NCBI GenBank assembly: GCA_003024175.1
Contig: MDYQ01000431.1
Span: 1-10,689 of the forward strand
Source: Planoprotostelium fungivorum
Taxonomy: Eukaryota > Evosea > Variosea > Cavosteliida > Cavosteliaceae
Direction: 5' to 3'
Length of the DNA: 10,689 bases
This document shows, piece after piece, positions 8,121 to 10,689 of the stretch. How positions within the stretch are numbered: the stretch's first letter is position 1; each line of letters begins with the position of its first letter. Made by a program: the position numbers and the translations under genes. The notes beneath the pieces were generated by a model, which did no database searches, was not told where the DNA came from, and was given only the letters and a program-made list of their open reading frames with translations.

Positions 8121-8194
8121 GTTTTCTTTTGTTTGTGATGATGTGATCTCCGAGATGACATCAGATCATCACATTTCACAAATCATTCGTGATC
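8121..8194. promoter_or_regulatory. 74-bp divergent promoter with inverted repeat (odr4 / prolyl-tRNA synthetase)
   Basis: The two start codons point away from each other with only 74 bp between them, so both promoters must lie here. The region has TGTGATGATGTGATCT at 8134-8149 and an imperfect inverted partner AGATCATCACA at 8163-8173, separated by 13 bp. This is a good candidate for a shared factor-binding site. Confidence 0.55.
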
Positions 8195-10358
8195 ATGCAG
8201 CGGCTCGCACAGAGTGGATGGATGCCATCAATTCATCACCGATCGGTTCATACGAATAGGGTGAGTCTTCTATTCTTTTCCTTCGACTGACTCGGGCAGC
8301 CCAGATTATTGCGAAGTCGAGTCTTCGTTCCAACAGAAGCCAAACCACCGAATGATGCAGTAATGCCTTCACACAAATTGATGATTCAAAATGGTCTCAT
8401 CTTCAAGGTGCGAGGAAGATCTATTGAATCTCATACAATTTAGACCGCTTCTGGAGTCTATTCCCTATTACCTTTGGCCGTTCGGTCTCTGGAGAAGCTC
8501 ACTCGTATCATTGACGAAGAAATGCAAGCCATCGGTGATCATCAGTTCCATCTCTTCTCTCCCTCATCTCATCTCAGGAGGACAGAAGGTCGTCATGCCA
8601 GCTTTGATTCCCATCCAACTTTGGAAAGAGAGCGGTCGATTAGACACAGCCGGCCCACTGGTGCCTCCATCATCCCCTCCATCTTCTCATCTCATTCCAG
8701 CTCTTCCGTCTGAGCGATCATCGCGACCAGGGTTTCTGCTTGGGACCCACGCATGAGGAAGTCATCACCGACATCGTCCGCAATTCCAACACGTCCTACC
8801 GTCACTTACCTCTCCTCCTCTATCAGATCACCTCTAAATATCGAGATGAGATCCGGCCTCGCTTCGGTCTCATGAGAGGAAAAGAGTTCACCATGAAGGA
8901 CATGTACTCGTTCCATTCGACGAGAGAGGACGCTCTGAAGACATACGCTGAGGTCAGAGGTGCTTACCAGAGGATATTCGATCGTGTACAAGTCCCTTAT
9001 TCCATAGCCGAGGCAGACAGTGGTGCTATCGGTGAGGACCAAATATTCTGGCCGTTGTAGATGCTCACGTGGTGCAGGTGGAAACAACAGTGAAGAATTT
9101 CACGTCATTTCAAACAGTGGAGAGGACTTCATCTTATCGTGTGAGTGCGGCAGTTACATCTCCAACGTCGAAAAGGCAACGGACACCGTCGACGTGTCGT
9201 TTCCCGCCCATTTCATCGATCAGCCCTCCCTTCAAAAATTGAAAAGCGCGGGAATCCGCAACGCCACGGTCACCTACGTGCAGCACGGAAGTTCAAAGGA
9301 GCCCCAGTTCTCCATGATCATTCATCCCCAGGGCAGAAAGATCAACGAATACAAGGTGAAGGATGCCCTGGGTGCCAATGAAGTGAGGCCGTGTGATTCT
9401 GTCGCTGGAGAGAAGACGAGCTCTGTCTTGGTCGATTCAGCGAACGAGTATGATTCAGAAGGGGGTGAGGGATCTCATATCATGAATAGAAACGAAGATC
9501 GAATAGATAGAGGATCGTGATAGAAGACATCGACTTGGATGATGATGATGATGGTGATGATGACAGGGATGGAATTGGAGGAGTTGGTGGGAGTGAGAGA
9601 CGAAGTGAAGGTCCTCTTTGGTGACTTCAGATCTGCTGAAGTGGGAACCACCTGCGGAAGGATCGGTACCTGTGACTGTACAGAGTCCGACAAGAAAACC
9701 CGCGGAAAACTCGTGGGAAAGAGGGGAATCGAAGTGGGACACATCTTCTACCTGGGACAGAAATACTCCAAGGCCCTCCGATGCACGTTCGACTCACCAC
9801 AAGCCAAGGACCAAAACTTTGAGATGGGTTGCTACGGTGACGAACCATCTCGTCTCGTTGTAGTCTGACGTAAGCAGGTATCGGGGTGACGCGAGTTCTG
9901 GCGTCCGTTGTAGAGAGCCGACACGATGATCACGGTTTGAACTGGCCCATTTCGATCGCACCTTATGTCATCAACATCATTCCTATATCGTCCAATCAGG
10001 TGTGACGTCATCACACGTCATCACACGTGGCTGATGATGGTAGATGAGTGCGGCGGAAGAGCTCTACGATGAGTTGGAGGGGAGAGGATTGAGAGGAGAC
10101 ATCATCATAGAGGACCGTATGGATAAGAAACCTGGGTTCAGGTGATGACATCATGGAGATGGAGGGGGGTGATGTTGACGATGAGATAGGATGAACGACA
10201 GTCGAGCGATGGGATTCCCTCTGACCATCGTGATCGGTAAGAGTTTCCAGGAGGAGGGGAGATACGAGTTGCAGTGGAGAACGGATAACAGCAAGGAGAC
10301 ATCAGACAAGGATCAACTCCTTTCTCTCATCCAATCCAAGATCCATAAATTCTTGTAA
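8195..10358 (+). CDS. Prolyl-tRNA synthetase, bacterial-type, probably mitochondrial
   Basis: Charges tRNA-Pro with proline. Ten exons: 8195-8260, 8300-8407, 8444-8534, 8578-8660, 8701-9031, 9078-9464, 9567-9836, 9878-9999, 10044-10141 and 10190-10358, giving 574 aa. The first 35 or so residues are Arg/Ser-rich without acids, like a mitochondrial presequence. Class II landmarks follow: SGVYSLLPLAVR (about 61-72), LGPTHEE (130-136), the motif 2 region RPRFGLMRGKEFTMKD (168-183), ADSGAIGG, KRGIEVGHIFYLGQKYS (407-423) and motif 3 MGCYGIGVTR (442-451). The C-terminal anticodon-binding domain starts near IAPYVINIIP and includes IIIEDRMDKKPGF. Between residues 260 and 375 lies a shortened insertion domain with NEYK and DALGANEVR, resembling the bacterial editing domain. 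Introns are 36-48 nt except intron 6 (9465-9566, 102 nt, holding a GAT repeat), whose acceptor is the least certain. The cytosolic ProRS type is excluded by the bacterial-type core. Confidence 0.95.
9538..9564 (+). repeat. GAT trinucleotide repeat in a ProRS intron
   Basis: Nine consecutive GAT-like units (five GAT, one GGT, two GAT, one GAC) just before the predicted acceptor of intron 6. If part of the mRNA in another frame it would encode an Asp run, but that frame soon meets a stop. Confidence 0.7.
10003..10010. promoter_or_regulatory. Perfect TGACGTCA palindrome (CRE-like) in a ProRS intron
   Basis: Second copy of the same palindrome, three bases into ProRS intron 8 (10000-10043), followed by two repeats of a CATCACACG-like word. 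Confidence 0.3.
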
Positions 10359-10473
10359 TCTACATTGTTTCGTGATTGTGAGGTGTATTCTATAGAGACT
10401 GTGTGTTCTTTCGTTCATGTGGTATTTGGCGTGTTGTTTGTATGGGTTTCAATTGATTGGACCACCACATCAG
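10359..10473. promoter_or_regulatory. Spacer between ProRS and the next plus-strand gene
   Basis: A T/G-rich 115-bp gap. It must contain the ProRS 3' end and the promoter of the following gene. No AATAAA is present. An in-frame upstream ATG at 10417 could extend the next gene. Confidence 0.35.
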
Positions 10474-10689
10474 ATGAGCAGCCAGGAGGTACAGCTTCTG
10501 ATCGATTCGTGTTTAGAAGAGAGTGATTTTCTGTGGGACGGTGAACCCAATCAGATCCAGACGTGGAAGGTGTGTAACGTATCAGCAATATGCCGTCTAA
10601 TGGTAGCAGCAATGTTTAGAAGATGACAACATAGATATGACCGCAGTTGGAGGATTTAGATTCAAAATGAGAGTGAAAAATGATCCTTC
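10474..10689 (+). CDS. Start of an unrecognised gene (3' end outside window)
   Basis: Exon 1 is 10474-10569 (32 codons, starting MSSQEVQLLIDSCLEES). A 40-nt GT-AG intron (10570-10609, ending TAGCAG) is followed by exon 2 from 10610, open to the edge. Splicing keeps phase 0 and extends the frame with CLEDDNIDMTAVGGF, then FKMRVKNDP, whereas reading through ends at a stop at 10624. About 58 residues are visible: an amphipathic, acidic helix and then a possible beta strand. Too little is visible to name a family. The intron size matches its neighbours, which supports it as a real gene. The frame is also open upstream to an ATG at 10417, but those residues are Cys/Trp/Tyr-rich and less likely coding. 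Confidence 0.5.

Noticed and set aside
8391-8756. Plus-strand 121-codon open frame
   Set aside because: It runs across ProRS introns 2-4 in a mixed frame; the spliced frame carries the conserved synthetase motifs.
1-10689. tRNA, rRNA, CRISPR array, transposon or viral element
   Set aside because: I found no cloverleaf, ribosomal core, spaced direct repeats, terminal inverted repeats or transposase/polymerase motifs on either strand.

Overview
The window is compact eukaryotic nuclear DNA. I reconstructed seven spliced genes by matching GT-AG introns to reading-frame phase and family motifs, plus one likely single-exon orphan gene. Forty introns are supported by reading. Thirty-six of them are only 36-58 nt long, and intergenic gaps go down to 74 bp. 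A Gal4-type Zn2Cys6 plus PAS regulator of the fungal ERT1/AcuK/RDS2 kind would suggest a fungus. An ODR-4 orthologue and a small secreted saposin-like protein fit animals or amoebozoans better. An amoebozoan (a protostelid-like amoeba) or an early-diverging fungus are the guesses I would test first; the window alone does not settle it.

Layout, left to right. On the minus strand, 1-1294 and 1649-3041 hold two tandem paralogues of a Zn2Cys6-PAS transcription factor. The second is complete (7 exons, 381 aa); the first has the same six intron positions and runs off the left edge. A gap of 618 bp follows. On the plus strand, 3660-4435 is a 4-exon gene for a small secreted orphan protein. On the minus strand, 4564-5145 is an unrecognised single-exon gene, 5415-5959 is a 4-exon saposin-like protein with a signal peptide, and 6139-8120 is a 13-exon ODR-4 orthologue ending in a tail anchor. 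A 74-bp divergent promoter separates ODR-4 from a plus-strand 10-exon gene (8195-10358) for an organellar, bacterial-type prolyl-tRNA synthetase. At 10474 another plus-strand gene begins and leaves the window.

The genes do not form one pathway. They cover transcription (ERT1-like pair), secreted or lipid-binding proteins (saposin, orphan), ER membrane protein biogenesis (ODR-4) and organellar translation (ProRS). All exon models come from reading the sequence without transcript data. The internal consistency of phase, motif and, for the paralogues, conserved intron positions is the main support.
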